A stretch of 64,000 nucleotides of DNA from Astrothelium macrocarpum (lineage: Eukaryota; Ascomycota; Dothideomycetes; Trypetheliales; Trypetheliaceae). The DNA lies in contig JAGEMR010000016.1 in NCBI GenBank assembly GCA_021030915.1, positions 310,001 through 374,000 of the forward strand, in the 5' to 3' direction. The position numbers and the translations under genes are program-made. Of the stretch, positions 21,201 through 31,800 are shown in pieces; within the stretch, counting starts at the first letter, position 1; each line of letters opens with the position of its first letter. The notes below the pieces were generated by a model. That model made no database searches and was not told where the DNA came from. It saw nothing but the letters and a program-made list of their open reading frames with translations.

Positions 21201-21360
21201 TCCCAGTTCGGGAATGTCACTTGTCTGGGTGTCGCGAAGAGGTGAGGACGCAAGATCAAGGCGAAGCAAATACCGGCATCATCAATGGATCCCGTCGAAT
21301 TCCTCCGACGGCTTGAACTACACTCAATATCGTCAGTACGTTGCCTCCGCGAAAGGGTGA
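18286..21360 (+). CDS. STAND/NLR-like protein: nucleoside phosphorylase-NACHT-ankyrin
   Basis: One open frame of 1024 residues. Residues about 10-300 form a PNP/UDP-phosphorylase-like domain: ALPLELEAA, the phosphate-loop LMVGIGGGAP (88-97), FEMEAAGLMN with the substrate-binding Glu, and RGICDYSDSH with the catalytic Asp, so it may be active. Residues about 340-540 are a NACHT NTPase with Walker A GKPGAGKST (365-373) and Walker B-type IYIDALDEAGE. A helical region with FIHQSVVDYLL follows, as in other fungal NACHT proteins. The C-terminus carries two or three ankyrin repeats (TILHIACEKGLNGLVRAML; TPLSLAAMHGHLEIVRLLV). This architecture is known among fungal NOD-like receptors, proposed to act in allorecognition or defence. 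The last 60 residues are basic and lack homology I recognise, so a missed terminal intron is possible. Confidence 0.88.
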   Translation: MPAAPPNDHFTVGWICALPLELEAAIASLDEEYDALEETTDNNIYTLGRIGHHNVIVTHLPPGRYGTSAAAHSATQMLLRFPAIKIGLMVGIGGGAPSSEADIRLGDVVVSRPNKQSPGVVQYDFFKSMANGVAERIGSLAPPPELLLKASASLEVRHSARKLNLRASLVRPPPAELDLLFESSYGHRDGPNCHFCQQDKIVKRPPRVSKEPVVHYGTIASANQVMKDGVTRDMISQNLGGVLCFEMEAAGLMNTFPCLVVRGICDYSDSHKNKSWQPYAAAVAASYAKELLEIIPQLVLGVQSTAVTKYSTTGGKALRALWFPKINQRANDIEDEGPGTCAWLLKHRAYQDWLSSARGLLWIKGKPGAGKSTLMRYALNQEKRRTCSKEIAIVSFFFNARAGSGSLQNTPLGLYRSLLYQLCELIPDLLIEFSKKLSATLYSIETQSSDWSTHENDLRGFLKDFIPQVSRVQAIRIYIDALDEAGEKTAKSLISFFERLLLDATEVEGSLNICFSCRHYPLTTPIGPLVLHVEDENGHDIETYIDHQFRQKPEALQFKNAILDKSKGVFQWVAIVVPMIANLYDEGDLGLMRNRLDGIPEGLGPLYQEIIGGLTRKNRQQTLQLLQWICLAERPLTIEELRWAMILSPEFSHETLHQCQKDPNFAVTDDQIMRKVKSLSGGLAEITMQKRDSEQQKLVQFIHQSVVDYLLSSKKGGFRRLQPNWTHSHAHFQLSLSCVKYLTMPETFDWIRKFREKYQRWVQMIETLPENTAHMTKVAEGFRKLEAREQSMQTLFPFFWYAIRNWTFHAKAADSGSNDWPALLQALYWEHWLRRPSQTVSEYILSVDDIHCRNILMRFMKFEHRSIPNSAPRTILHIACEKGLNGLVRAMLRSGVDFDADTRDNENDTPLSLAAMHGHLEIVRLLVKRADVCTDLDSRNGLTLYWAIKMNGDESLEQYLSERTRAKPQIRNPSSGMSLVWVSRRGEDARSRRSKYRHHQWIPSNSSDGLNYTQYRQYVASAKG

Positions 21361-22366
21361 TATCAAAAGAAAATTGCATTGGCGCATTAAAAGGAACACC
21401 ACCACAAATTCTCTCTGCAGACCTTATTAGGATTCGTGCGGTCTTTTCAGAGAACTCCCTCGCCGCTGCAAACCACCTTTGTACGCCTAGGACGTCGTTT
21501 ACTCTATCGAAAGAGCACCCGTGTTTTCTCCCGGCAGGCGCTGCAAACTCGAAGTTATCTTCAGGTGTCAATCATGCCAGTCGTATAGTGAAAAAGCCTT
21601 GAAACGGAGACTTACAGAGAAGTTCCCGATCAACCGGTGCCAGACTTGCCCAAATGTATTTCGATGTACTGCGGTAAAATCATAATGGGAACTGAACGGT
21701 ATGCAGGACCTGTTGAAGAGATGGAGAGCTTGGGTAGCGAAGAGGAAGAGACCCAAGGCCGGAGGTCATCGTGATACGAGATCTCAAAAGGGTGTAGAGC
21801 AGCACAGCTGGAGCTTCTAATAAAGTTCGAGTTAATGAAGGAACCGTGTCTCAACCCATGCGGCAAGTGCAAGCAATGTAGATAAGAAGCAATTTGCTAC
21901 GACCATGTCGTTGACCATTGGTTCTGCGGGCATGTTAGATTTTAAGCCTGACTGACGCAATAAGCCGTGGTTACTGTTTTCATATCTTCCACGTCTTTAC
22001 GAGTCAGTCAGCTGGCTGGGCGACTATGATCCCAGCAGCTTTTCTCCTTGGCTTTGACCTCAGCAGCCGTATTCGCAGGAGATTACGCGGCATCGTAGAG
22101 CATCACTCGCTTGGAATGAAGAATTTGTAGCGCAGTTGAACCAGTGACAAGAGCATGCGGACCTTTGGAGAATCGATTTTCTCGGCACGGAGTGATCTAA
22201 GTATGCAGATAGGACGAAACAAGGCTGTGCTCCAAGGGAGTCAAATTAACGTACACTGCCTAGATTCATTTACATCTCTTCAGAGGCGTTCGATCAAACG
22301 ACGGCCGTCTGATCCTTTACCGCCCTTGGTATAGAACTTTCTCGTGAAGATCAACTGAGCATGAAT
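21361..22366. other. Convergent intergenic region
   Basis: About 1 kb between the 3' ends of the STAND gene (plus) and the SAT4-like gene (minus). Only short frames without recognisable features. Confidence 0.45.
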
Positions 22367-23527
22367 CTACTCTGGTGCCATGAGCTCGAGTTGGTGGAGT
22401 TCGCCTCTTTCAGCCAAGCCTACTGTACTGTCCATACCAGGTCCATTGATTGGCAAGGCTAGGGACTCCTTCGTAGTACGGAATACATTTGTCCTGCGCA
22501 GTGGACGACCCGCAGTCTCGGACGTGCCGGAGCTGGTTCGCCTCTTTACCCAAGACGATAGTGAGCATAAAGGTGCGCTGTTTATGAATTTTACGAGAAC
22601 AGGCCGGAACATCAAGAGGCACGCACATATTAGGTACATGCTTGTTTCCGTGAGGGCCCAACAGATTAAGGGCGTAGCAAACCATGTGCCATCGCTGGCA
22701 TACCGATTCACAAGATATTCAATGAGCCGAACAACAGAGGCGATAAGTCCACTGATCAATTTAGCTATATATTAGGCCAAAGGGCTGGGAGAACTCACAG
22801 TATACCTACAAGAAACGTGGCTATCACGCCAATCTTGATATCTTTCTCAATACGCAGCGTCCATAACGCAGGCAATGGAAGAAGCAACATGGCAACGTCG
22901 GTGACGGTGTTCGGGAGACCACCATAAATGAGGTGAGCTTGTAGACTGTTACAGTAACCGGGAAGTGAAGGGTCCCATGCTTTCTCCATAGGAAAACATT
23001 GCATGGCGCAACCGATGATGTTTCCAAATGCGGAAATAATAAGTACCGATGCGATGATCCAGCAACAAACTCGAGAGAATTTGTCAGTGAAGATGCGGTG
23101 GTAGAGCAATAGGACTGAGAGCTTCGGCCACGTAGATGCGCAGGTGTTCAGAATTGGTAGTGCATACAAGGTGTTCCGGCCCCAATCTGGGATCTTTTCG
23201 GGAGTCTGCGTGGCTAATCTTTCCATGTGATATCCAACACCCCAACGAGGCGATACTGAAGCCATCTATCAGCTAAACTAAAGGTATGAAGAAACTGTAA
23301 GACTTACGAATACCGTCAATTGCAACGCCGAGTGCATTAACCCATGCCACAATGATCAGAACATCATCCCATCCAAACGGTTTTGTTTGGTAGTGACGCG
23401 AGAGAAAGCGCATGGCCACAAAAAGGGTGTCGATGATGATGAAAGACACACAGACAGCTTGGAGTTGGCCCCCGTTGTATTCTTCAAGCAAGGCTGGATT
23501 AATAGATGAGCCCGAAGCGGAAGTCAT
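22367..23527 (-). CDS. Fungal rhodopsin/SAT4-type integral membrane protein
   Basis: Three exons, 23308-23527, 22799-23255 and 22367-22751, with 52-nt and 47-nt introns in matching phases; 353 residues. It shows the seven-TM layout of the fungal rhodopsin (SAT4/Pth11-like) domain: RFLSRHYQTKPFGWDDVLIIVAW after TM1, then PKLSVLLLYHRIFTDKFSRVCCW, a loop with Cys residues (GCAMQCFPMEKAWDPSLPGYC), LPNTVTDVAMLLLPLPALWTL and SVVRLIEYL. The C-terminal tail of about 80 residues is cytosolic and Ser/Thr/Arg-rich. This family is greatly expanded in filamentous ascomycetes; some members act in surface sensing, most are unstudied. The ligand is unknown. Confidence 0.88.
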
Positions 23528-25425
23528 GTTTTATAGATCAGGGATTGAGTAAATCTCTTGACATGAATCTTGAGGATTTGCACAAAGTCAGATGACAGCA
23601 AGAAGTAAAGACTGTTTTTAAAAGCAAGACTACAGATGGGATATGTTCAGTTTTACAAATACCTTTGCAGTAGTCCACCGGTTAAAATTCGACAAGGCAA
23701 ACTCATCGTTAGTAACTGCTGCATTCTAACATGAACATGCAATCTGCCGTTACAGCGCTGCCTTTGAGTGAACGAAGCTCTTTTATTGGCCAATGCCGGT
23801 ACGACAGCATGCCCTTTCCAACTGCATATGGCCCTGCAAAAATGTCGGAAAGACAATTGCAGCCTGGAGCTGCAGGCATACTCTACTTTAGCCGATTTTG
23901 AAGTGCTTCACGTCTCAAAAGGCCAATAGAGGTGCCTACAAAAAGAAGGCAGTCTTTTTTCCCGCATGTCAAGAATGGCCCTTGCAGATTGGTGGGTTCG
24001 ACACGGGGTACTGTGGACGGTGTTATCATTCGCGTCGCATTTCCATGTGCGGCTATAAGCACATGGCGACCATCGGCTTTCTCCAGGCTCCCGGCTTACC
24101 TTAAAGAGATGATGACGATCTCGAGGTAAAATGTTGAGGCTGAGAATCTAGATTTCTTGCATTGTCTTCCCCTGAGGCTGAGTGACAATGTGACAGCAAA
24201 GTGTCAAAAACCTCACTGCTTAGTCTGGTTATGGTGGGGAGCGGATGATTTGTTCTGCCTGGGCAATTTCATGCGTTCAGAGAAGGAGTTCTTCCTGAAG
24301 AGTAATTTTATATGAGAATGTTAGCATTGATTAAAAGCACCAAAGTATATCGCCTGGCAAAAAGTGATCACCTTACCTTATAAAACAGGGGTTTGAGTAA
24401 GCGCCAAAAGAAATCGTGTGCTCTCGGCGAAAAAGCAAAACATTCTTTCCATCGGGTCCCCTGGTTTTAGAGCACGCTTCAAACAGGAACTGCCTCAAAC
24501 TCTAGAATAGACGATATATATATATAAGGACAACGACAGCGACATCTGAGCGAACTTCGCTCCGCTCCGTGTCTGCTCCAATGGAGCGATTCAGACATCG
24601 GAAAGGCCGATCAACCATCCAAGGCAAACTGCTCTTCAAAGACTGCGTTTCTTTTACACTAATACTCATCCAGGTTAGGCATGGGCAAAAAGCGCCCACC
24701 AGGTTTCCCCCCTGACACAATTATGTACGGCACAACCGCTCACAAAACGCCGTGCGCACAAATGGAGAGCATGCAACCCTGGTCGCACGATACCGTTGGC
24801 AGAATGGCAGCATTCGTTTCGAAACTAGCCGCCATCAAAGCCGTGACAAGGAAAAGTGGCTGTTCTCTGGCGTCGACCGTTGCTCGCAGCGCTTTGTTGT
24901 GATCAGGAGCTGAGTGGAGGAGGGCAGGGTCTTGGCAGCAAGCGAAATTGGACGAGAGATTGGTCGGGAAGCTAGCGCGAACGACTCCAGCGCTTCCCAT
25001 GTTCCCCCAAAACCGCCCGCATCCGCTCCGTTCTGAACCTCTCACCACCCTCCTGACCTCTCCTTCAGGTCGTTCCTTCTTTTGAAGAAAGCTCAGTAGC
25101 AAGTCTTCGGTACCACTCTTTTACCGATCTTGCGTCCATTCTTTCCCCGCCGTGAAACTTTATCTATCTGTCGTCCTGCCACCTGCTTAAAGCTGCTGTT
25201 TATTGCAGACTGCGTAAGGGGGTATCCAGCATTCCTCGACTGTGACGAACACAATTGCACTACATCGTGTGCAATCGCCAAGGCTCTTGTGCTGGACTTG
25301 GATACCGATCCAGTTCTGTCCCGGGGTAAGTTGTGTAATGACCCACATCTCCTCGTAACAATCATATTGACGTCTCTGAAGCCATTCGCTTGTGACACAA
25401 CTTCGCGTCTCGTCAACATCTCACA
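23528..25425. other. Intergenic region without a supported gene
   Basis: About 1.9 kb. It contains a short TA run near 24515 and a C/T-rich stretch near 25040-25080 that may be part of the promoter of the single-TM gene. Open frames up to about 135 codons occur but overlap one another and carry no motifs. Confidence 0.45.
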
Positions 25426-26001
25426 ATGTACCTATCACGGCCCACACACTCGCTCAATATGGCTTCTTTCACGCGATTACTCGTCCGCGACGAGAGTAGC
25501 ACCACCTCCTCCGATCCTACTATCAATTATCTTTTGATCATACTCCTGACCATTGCCCTCCTCGGCCTGGTCCTTTTGGGTGCTCTTTACTTGCTTAAGA
25601 AGCGCCGCGAAAGTCTATTAGAGCCTGAACTACCTGTTTACGAGGAGAAATCCCCAAGGAGAGGATCTCATCACCGTCGATCGGCCATCATTACGTCAAA
25701 TAAGCGCACAGACTCGGTCTATGTTTACCAGGAAAAACAAGACCTGCTTGCACGTTCCTCAAGCCCACCACCCAGCCCAGTCCCTGAAATCCGCATCACC
25801 TTTCCTGAGGAGGTTGATCAATCTGGAAAGAGACTGTCTGGTAAAGTGGTGATTGTTCGAGTGGGGGAGAATGGCGCTCAGGGCATGGAACCTGTGAATG
25901 AAGTACCGCCGCCATACGAGCAAGACGCTCGTTTTCAATCGCTCGACCTCGACCGTATTGGAGGGCTAAAGGAGAAGGAGCTCGAGTCGAAACGGTCATA
26001 A
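25426..26001 (+). CDS. Single-pass membrane protein, uncharacterised
   Basis: The frame allows 191 residues from the ATG at 25426 or 180 from the ATG at 25459; the second (MASFTRLLVRDES) looks the more natural start. One TM segment, YLLIILLTIALLGLVLLGALYLL, is followed at once by a KKRRES stop-transfer signal. The cytosolic tail has a SPPPSPVPEIRITFPEEVD motif, a strand-like GKRLSGKVVIVRVGENG, a PPPYE motif that could bind a WW domain (PPxY), and ends FQSLDLDRIGGLKEKELES. I recall the EIRITFPEE and FQSLDLDRIGGLKE segments as typical of a conserved ascomycete family, but no function is known to me. Confidence 0.75.
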   Translation: MYLSRPTHSLNMASFTRLLVRDESSTTSSDPTINYLLIILLTIALLGLVLLGALYLLKKRRESLLEPELPVYEEKSPRRGSHHRRSAIITSNKRTDSVYVYQEKQDLLARSSSPPPSPVPEIRITFPEEVDQSGKRLSGKVVIVRVGENGAQGMEPVNEVPPPYEQDARFQSLDLDRIGGLKEKELESKRS

Positions 26002-26836
26002 TCTGACCACAACGCAAATGTGCTTCAGCTTTGCGATGCATCCGCCTTTAAGATGATGCTAGTACACGGCCATCGTTCGACTGTCTCTACATTCTTGTCT
26101 ACCACTCTTACATTCTCTCTCGATGATGCAACGTCCTCGGTAACGACTTTGTCCATCTTCATCCTCCCAGTCGCACTAGCGCCTTTACCATTTGGTTGGC
26201 TTTTTTCTTTCATTTGATCACTTGCCTGTGGATGTCAGCATTACCTCTTCTTTTTGGTTACTGCATTCATCATACTCGCTATGCCTTGACCACAGTCATT
26301 CATGGTTGTTACAAGGGAGAGTGTGGGCTGTGACTTGTGCTATTGCGCTGGGCTTGGATACCAATGACCAACAACAATAGGGGGTTATTGCCCAGTAACT
26401 AGTAGCTTTGTACTCTTAATGTATACAGATTATTGCGACAGTGCGCTGCCGGATGATTGGTGATCTTACAATTCATTCTTCGGCTCGTTATATGAAAACT
26501 CAAAATATGTCTATTTGCTCATACTCAGTTCAATGAATCTGACGTCAGACGAACCTATCTTAAATAGCTACCAATCTATAGACGTATCAATCCCATCATT
26601 TCTCACTGTGAATATGAATCATTTGATAGAAGCGCATTGAAGCAATTAATTCATAATGAATATGCTACGAAATCAAGTAACAGTCCCCAACACACCTGGG
26701 TATACTCATATCAAACATGGCGAATAGACTGCCATTAAACGCAGAACTACATCTTCGTCAATCAATCTCCCATCTCTTTCCCATCCTCCACAACCTCCTC
26801 TTCATTCCTATTTCCACCTCCCCCGAATCCCTCTTC
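26002..26836. other. Convergent intergenic region
   Basis: Spacer between the single-TM gene (plus) and the DUF4396-type gene (minus). Pyrimidine-rich near 26060-26260 and AT-rich near 26450-26700; nothing else seen. Confidence 0.45.
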
Positions 26837-27883
26837 TCACGCGCAAGGCTCCTTGATTCCCTTCCCAATCAACCACCAATTCACCGGCACCGCCGTCGCA
26901 AACCCCAACCCCATCCCCACCTGCATCATCCACCAATACACCCACGTATCCATCCCCAACCTGTACCCCCAAATGCCCACCTGAAACGCGACCATCCAGC
27001 CAAACGCGCCAACCTCAAAGCTCGTCAGGCTCAGCACGTCGGCCTTGGCGGCGCGCCACACGCTGCGCCACCCCCATTCCCCGGCCATCGGCGCGATGCT
27101 GAAGTACTGGAACAGGATGCCGAACCCCAGCGCGAACCCGTAGTCGATCAGCAGCTCCGGCCAGATGCTCTCGTGGTGGATGCGAGGGTTGGCGCCGTAG
27201 ACGAGCCATTCGCCCACGAGGTCGCCCAGCACGCAGCCTGCGCCGCAGTGCGAGACGCCGATGAGGATGGTGGCGAGGAGCGGGCGGGCGGAGCTGTGGT
27301 GGTGATGGTGGTGCGAGTGGTCGGCTGGGATGTCGGCGTGCGAGGACGCGTTGGCTGGCGGAGAGGTGTGAGCGTCGTGATCGTGTTCGGGGTGAGCTTC
27401 GTTGTGTTCCTGGCAATGGGCATTATCGTGGGTCTGTTGATGCGCTCCGTTGTTGGCGTCTGAGTGAGCGCTGTGACGCGCGTCAAGGTGGGTCTTGTAG
27501 TCAGAATGGGCAACCGGGTCGGTAGAGCTGTCGTCCGCGGCTTTTTCAACGTCGTCCGCGCCTTTTCCGACACCGTTCGCGGCTGTTTCCACGTCTTTCG
27601 TCTTTGCGTGTGAATGGCAGTGGCTTGGTGCTTGCTTGGAGTCTTGAGATGATGTTGGCTTTGATGGACGACCGTATTTGAAATAGAGGTAAAGCGTCAG
27701 AGGACCCATGTATCCAGCATTGATGATGTACACTGGAATCATGATCCACATCATACTCTTCCATCCCCGACGCCAAATAATATCAGCTGTTATGAAGAGC
27801 ATACATACTGCGCCAAAGGCGAGAAAGATGCCCGCAAGGACGGTTAAAGACAATGGCACGTGGTAATCGCTAGTCATCTTCAT
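26837..27883 (-). CDS. DUF4396-type polytopic membrane protein with His-rich loop
   Basis: Intronless, 348 residues. Two N-terminal TM segments (LSLTVLAGIFLAFGAVCMLF; MMWIMIPVYIINAGYMGPLTLYLYF) are followed by a loop of about 125 residues with more than 20 His, including six in a row at 191-196, and many Asp/Glu. The C-terminal part (about 200-340) carries the DUF4396 signature region ATILIGVSHCGAGCVLGDLVGEW and several more TM helices. Related bacterial proteins also have this core, with SHCGAGC as its hallmark. The role of the family is unknown; the His-rich loop resembles those of ZIP/CDF zinc carriers and may bind Zn, Ni, Co or Cu. The coding strand is GC-rich in the last third. Confidence 0.82.
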   Translation of the reverse strand: MKMTSDYHVPLSLTVLAGIFLAFGAVCMLFITADIIWRRGWKSMMWIMIPVYIINAGYMGPLTLYLYFKYGRPSKPTSSQDSKQAPSHCHSHAKTKDVETAANGVGKGADDVEKAADDSSTDPVAHSDYKTHLDARHSAHSDANNGAHQQTHDNAHCQEHNEAHPEHDHDAHTSPPANASSHADIPADHSHHHHHHSSARPLLATILIGVSHCGAGCVLGDLVGEWLVYGANPRIHHESIWPELLIDYGFALGFGILFQYFSIAPMAGEWGWRSVWRAAKADVLSLTSFEVGAFGWMVAFQVGIWGYRLGMDTWVYWWMMQVGMGLGFATAVPVNWWLIGKGIKEPCA

Positions 27884-28816
27884 GCTGAAGAACTGATGAG
27901 AGAAGAAGTCTCAAGAGATATCAAGATGCATCTCAAGTGAAGAAGGCACACTCGAGCCTGTTATGAGTATCCTTGCGTGAATTGTGCCCTTGCGCGAATT
28001 GTGCGGATTAGATAATTGAATCTCTGGAATTCTGCGCGACCGCGTAGGGATAAGCTGACTCTTCGAGAAGGATCCATGTTGCATGTTTAGAGAAGATGAG
28101 AAATGATTAAAGCTAAGCAATCGCTTTCGGAGGGTTAAATAGAACGAAATGTCACCGTCAAATGTCACCGCATGAGGAGAAAGTGTCGACCTAATCAAGC
28201 TCGGATCTTATCAAATCTCGGCTACTTGATCCGAGCCGCGAAAGTCTCCTTTTATTCTAGCGTTCATTCTAGAATTCAACGGAAGGTGGCCGGACGAAAA
28301 ACTGCGCTCTCAACAAATTGCAGGCGTCAAGGCATCCGAGGATTTGCAATCACAGAAATTAGGCTCACATGATGTGACAATGCAGATGCATGGCATGGCA
28401 AGGGTGGATAGATGGACATTCCTGCCACTGCCATGGCCCTCTAACCCTCCTTGGCGTGAGTCAGAATGATTCACCATTTTCTATTCGTTAATGACGTATT
28501 TTGGTCGGTAGACTTGGGTAGGTGTTCATCGCCCAAATTGTGCTTTTTGCACTATATCCGCTCATTTCGGTGATTTCGATAACGCCGGGCACTGTCTAAA
28601 TTCAGATGCTCACTTTGTATCCACTTAATGTGGGCCAAGTCCGTCTCGTCTGAATCATCTTAAACCACGCTCTTGTTCCCCCATTTATCTTGCTCCTTCT
28701 GTCACCTTTGTTTCTCCTTCCTCACCCAAGCACACTCTCGTTTTCCATGTAAATCATTTCTCCAATTTTTAATTCTTGTGCTTATCGAAGCTTTTGCTCC
28801 TTCCTTTTTTGTCAAC
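27884..28816. other. Divergent intergenic region
   Basis: Between the DUF4396-type gene (minus) and the PDR transporter (plus). It should hold both promoters. A C/T-rich run (28670-28815) is probably the transporter's 5' leader; it happens to be open in frame but has no ATG. Confidence 0.5.
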
Positions 28817-31800
28817 ATGTGGGACACAACAGTTCCGAAAGACGTGAAACGGGATGACAATCCATGGCACAATACTGAACAAGACGTGCCACCGGGGGGA
28901 ACGCAAGAGTTCGAGCCCGCGTCCGCTTTTAGTGGTCACCCTGAAGCCTCAGACCAAGATGGCACATGGGGAGAACGAGATGCTGGTCAGACTAACCAGA
29001 TCACGGCAATGGAGGATTATGAAAATCTTCGTCGTGAACTCAGCGGACTTTCGAAACAACAGTCTCATCGTTCTTTGGCTCTTGCTCAAACCAGAAGTCG
29101 AAAAAGTGCTCGCAAGATAAACTCAAAAAGATCGTTTGGTGCCTCAACAGCAAATGGCAAGGAGATCGATAAGGAAACCGAGATCGACAAGGAAACCGAG
29201 ATTGACGAGGACGATGTTGCTCCTGCAGACGAAGATGATGATTTCGAATTGGGCCAATTTCTGGAAGAAGGACATTTCGAGAGGCGAAAAGATGGCCACT
29301 CGGCCAAGAAAGTTGGTGTCTTGTTCAAGGATCTTACGGTCAAAGGCATAGCTGCTTCCTCGTCATATGTTCGCACACTGCCTGATGCCGTGTTGGGAAC
29401 TTTTGGGCCGGACTTGTACAAGATAATCACTGGCTTCATTCCGGCTCTTAAGGTACGAAAACCTCCAACTCGAAATCTCATTCAAGACTTTACCGGCGTT
29501 GTTCGAGATGGAGAAATGATGCTTGTCCTTGGTCGTCCTGGTTCTGGTTGCTCCACATTTCTCAAAGCCATAGCGAACAACAGGAACACGTTCGTTAGTG
29601 TCGAAGGAGAAGTATCTTATGGTGGAATCTCTGCCGAAGAACAACGTAAACACTTCCGCGGCGAGGTCAACTACAACCAAGAGGACGACAGACACATGGC
29701 CACACTCAATGTAATCCAAACGTTCACATTTGCACTCATGACCAAAACCAGACGGCGGGCCAAAAATGAAATCAATACCATTGCAAACGCACTGATGAAA
29801 ATGTTTGGCATTTCACATACAAAGTATACCTTGGTTGGCGACGAGTATACAAGAGGAGTATCAGGAGGTGAGAGAAAACGTGTCTCGATTGCAGAAACCC
29901 TGGCTACTAAGTCCACTGTGACTTGTTGGGACAACAGCACCCGTGGTCTTGATGCATCGACTGCTCTAGACTATGCAAAATCGTTGAGGATCATGACGGA
30001 CGTGAGCAAGCGCACTACCTTCGTTACCCTGTACCAGGCAGGTGAAGGGATCTACGAATTGATGGATAAAGTTCTTGTCATCGATGATGGACGTTGTGTC
30101 TACCAAGGACCAGCAAGAGATGCAAAGCAATACTTTACAGATTTGGGCTTCTACTGCCCGGAGAGACAAACAACTGCAGACTTTCTTACAGCAATTACAG
30201 ACCCACATGAAAGACGCTTCCGAGATGGCTTCGAGGCCAGGGCGCCAAAGACTCCAGAAGAGCTTGAGCGAGCGTACCTAAACTCAGAAGCTTATCAGAG
30301 AGTCTTGACAGATTTTAACAATTATGAAAACTATCTCAAAGAGACAGACTATTCCGATGCGAAAGAATTTGAAGAAACAGTCCGCGAAGGCAAAAGCAAG
30401 CGCGTGCCGAATAAGAGTAATTACACTGTACCCTTCTGGAAACAAGTTTATGCATGCTTTCTCCGGGAGTTCTGGCTTTTGATCGGTGATCCCACAACAC
30501 TCTACACCAAATTTTTCATCATCATTAGCAATGGACTCATTGTAGGAAGTTTGTTCTACGGGGAATCACTGGACACTTCTGGCGCTTTTTCTCGTGGTGG
30601 CGCATTATTCTTTTCAATCTTGTTCCTGGGTTGGCTGCAACTCACCGAACTCATGAAGGCTGTGAGTGGCCGTGCAATACTGGCACGACAAAAGGAATAC
30701 GCATTCTACACCAAATCGGCTGTGACTATGGCACGTGTCCTACTGGATTTTCCATTCGTTCTCACAATGGTGATTCCATTCTGTATCATAATGTATTTTA
30801 TGACAGGGCTGGACGTACAGGCAGGCAAATTTTTCATCTATATGCTCTTTGTCTATACCAACGTTCTCGTCCTGACAGCACTGTATCGAATGTTTGCCTC
30901 CCTTTCCCCAACAATTGACGACGCAGTCCGGTTTGCTGGTATTGCACTCAACCTCCTGGTCATCTATACTGGATACGTCATCCCAAAGCCTCAACTACTC
31001 CATCAATACATTTGGTTCGGTTGGCTTTACTATATCAATCCCCTCAGTTACACTTTCGAAGGAGTTCTGTCCAATGAATTTGCTGGCAGGACCATGGCAT
31101 GCGCCGATTCAAACCTCGTACCCCAAGGTCCTGGAATAGATCCACGTTATCAAGGCTGCAGTCTTCCTGGCTCCGGACTGAATGAAAAGTCAGTGACTGG
31201 CTCTGGGTACCTTGAGACCAATTATGAATATACCCGACATCATCTCTGGAGGAATTGGGGTGTTCTCATTGCATACGGCGTCCTGTACCTCCTCATTACG
31301 GTGGTCGCGACCGAGTTCTTTTCCTTTACTGGGGGTGGTGGAGGAGCTCTAGTTTTCAAGAAATCCAAGAAATCCAAGCAATTGGTCAAAACAGCCCCTG
31401 AATCAGATGAGGAAAAGGGCCAGGTGAGTGACAGTAATGGTTCGAGCGGCAGCACAGCTCTCGATGGTGATGCCGAAAAGGATGCGATGAAGCAGCTCAG
31501 CAAGAGCGACAGTATCTTTACTTGGGAGAATGTGGAATATTCTGTTCCATATCAAGGTGGCCAAAGAAAACTACTGAATGGTGTCAACGGATATGCGAAG
31601 CCAGGTGTTATGGTTGCTCTAATGGGTGCAAGTGGTGCTGGTAAAACAACACTCCTCAATACACTTGCACAGCGGCAATTCATGGGTGTTGTCTCTGGAG
31701 ACATGTTTGTTGATGGAAAACCCCTTGACCGCTCCTTCCAAAGGGGTACCGGTTTCTGTGAACAAATGGATTTACACGATGGGACCGCAACAATTCGCGA

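Noticed and set aside
24740..25102. Minus-strand open frame of 120 codons
   Set aside because: Overlapped by other frames and lacking motifs; lies in the probable promoter of the single-TM gene.
25130..25537. Plus-strand frame of 135 codons overlapping the single-TM gene
   Set aside because: It is out of frame with the TM protein at 25426-26001, has no motifs and ends inside that gene; the TM protein frame is far better supported.
29521..29560. Broken Walker A in NBD1 of the PDR pump as a sign of a pseudogene
   Set aside because: Cys in place of Lys here is normal in fungal PDR transporters, and the rest of the gene is intact.
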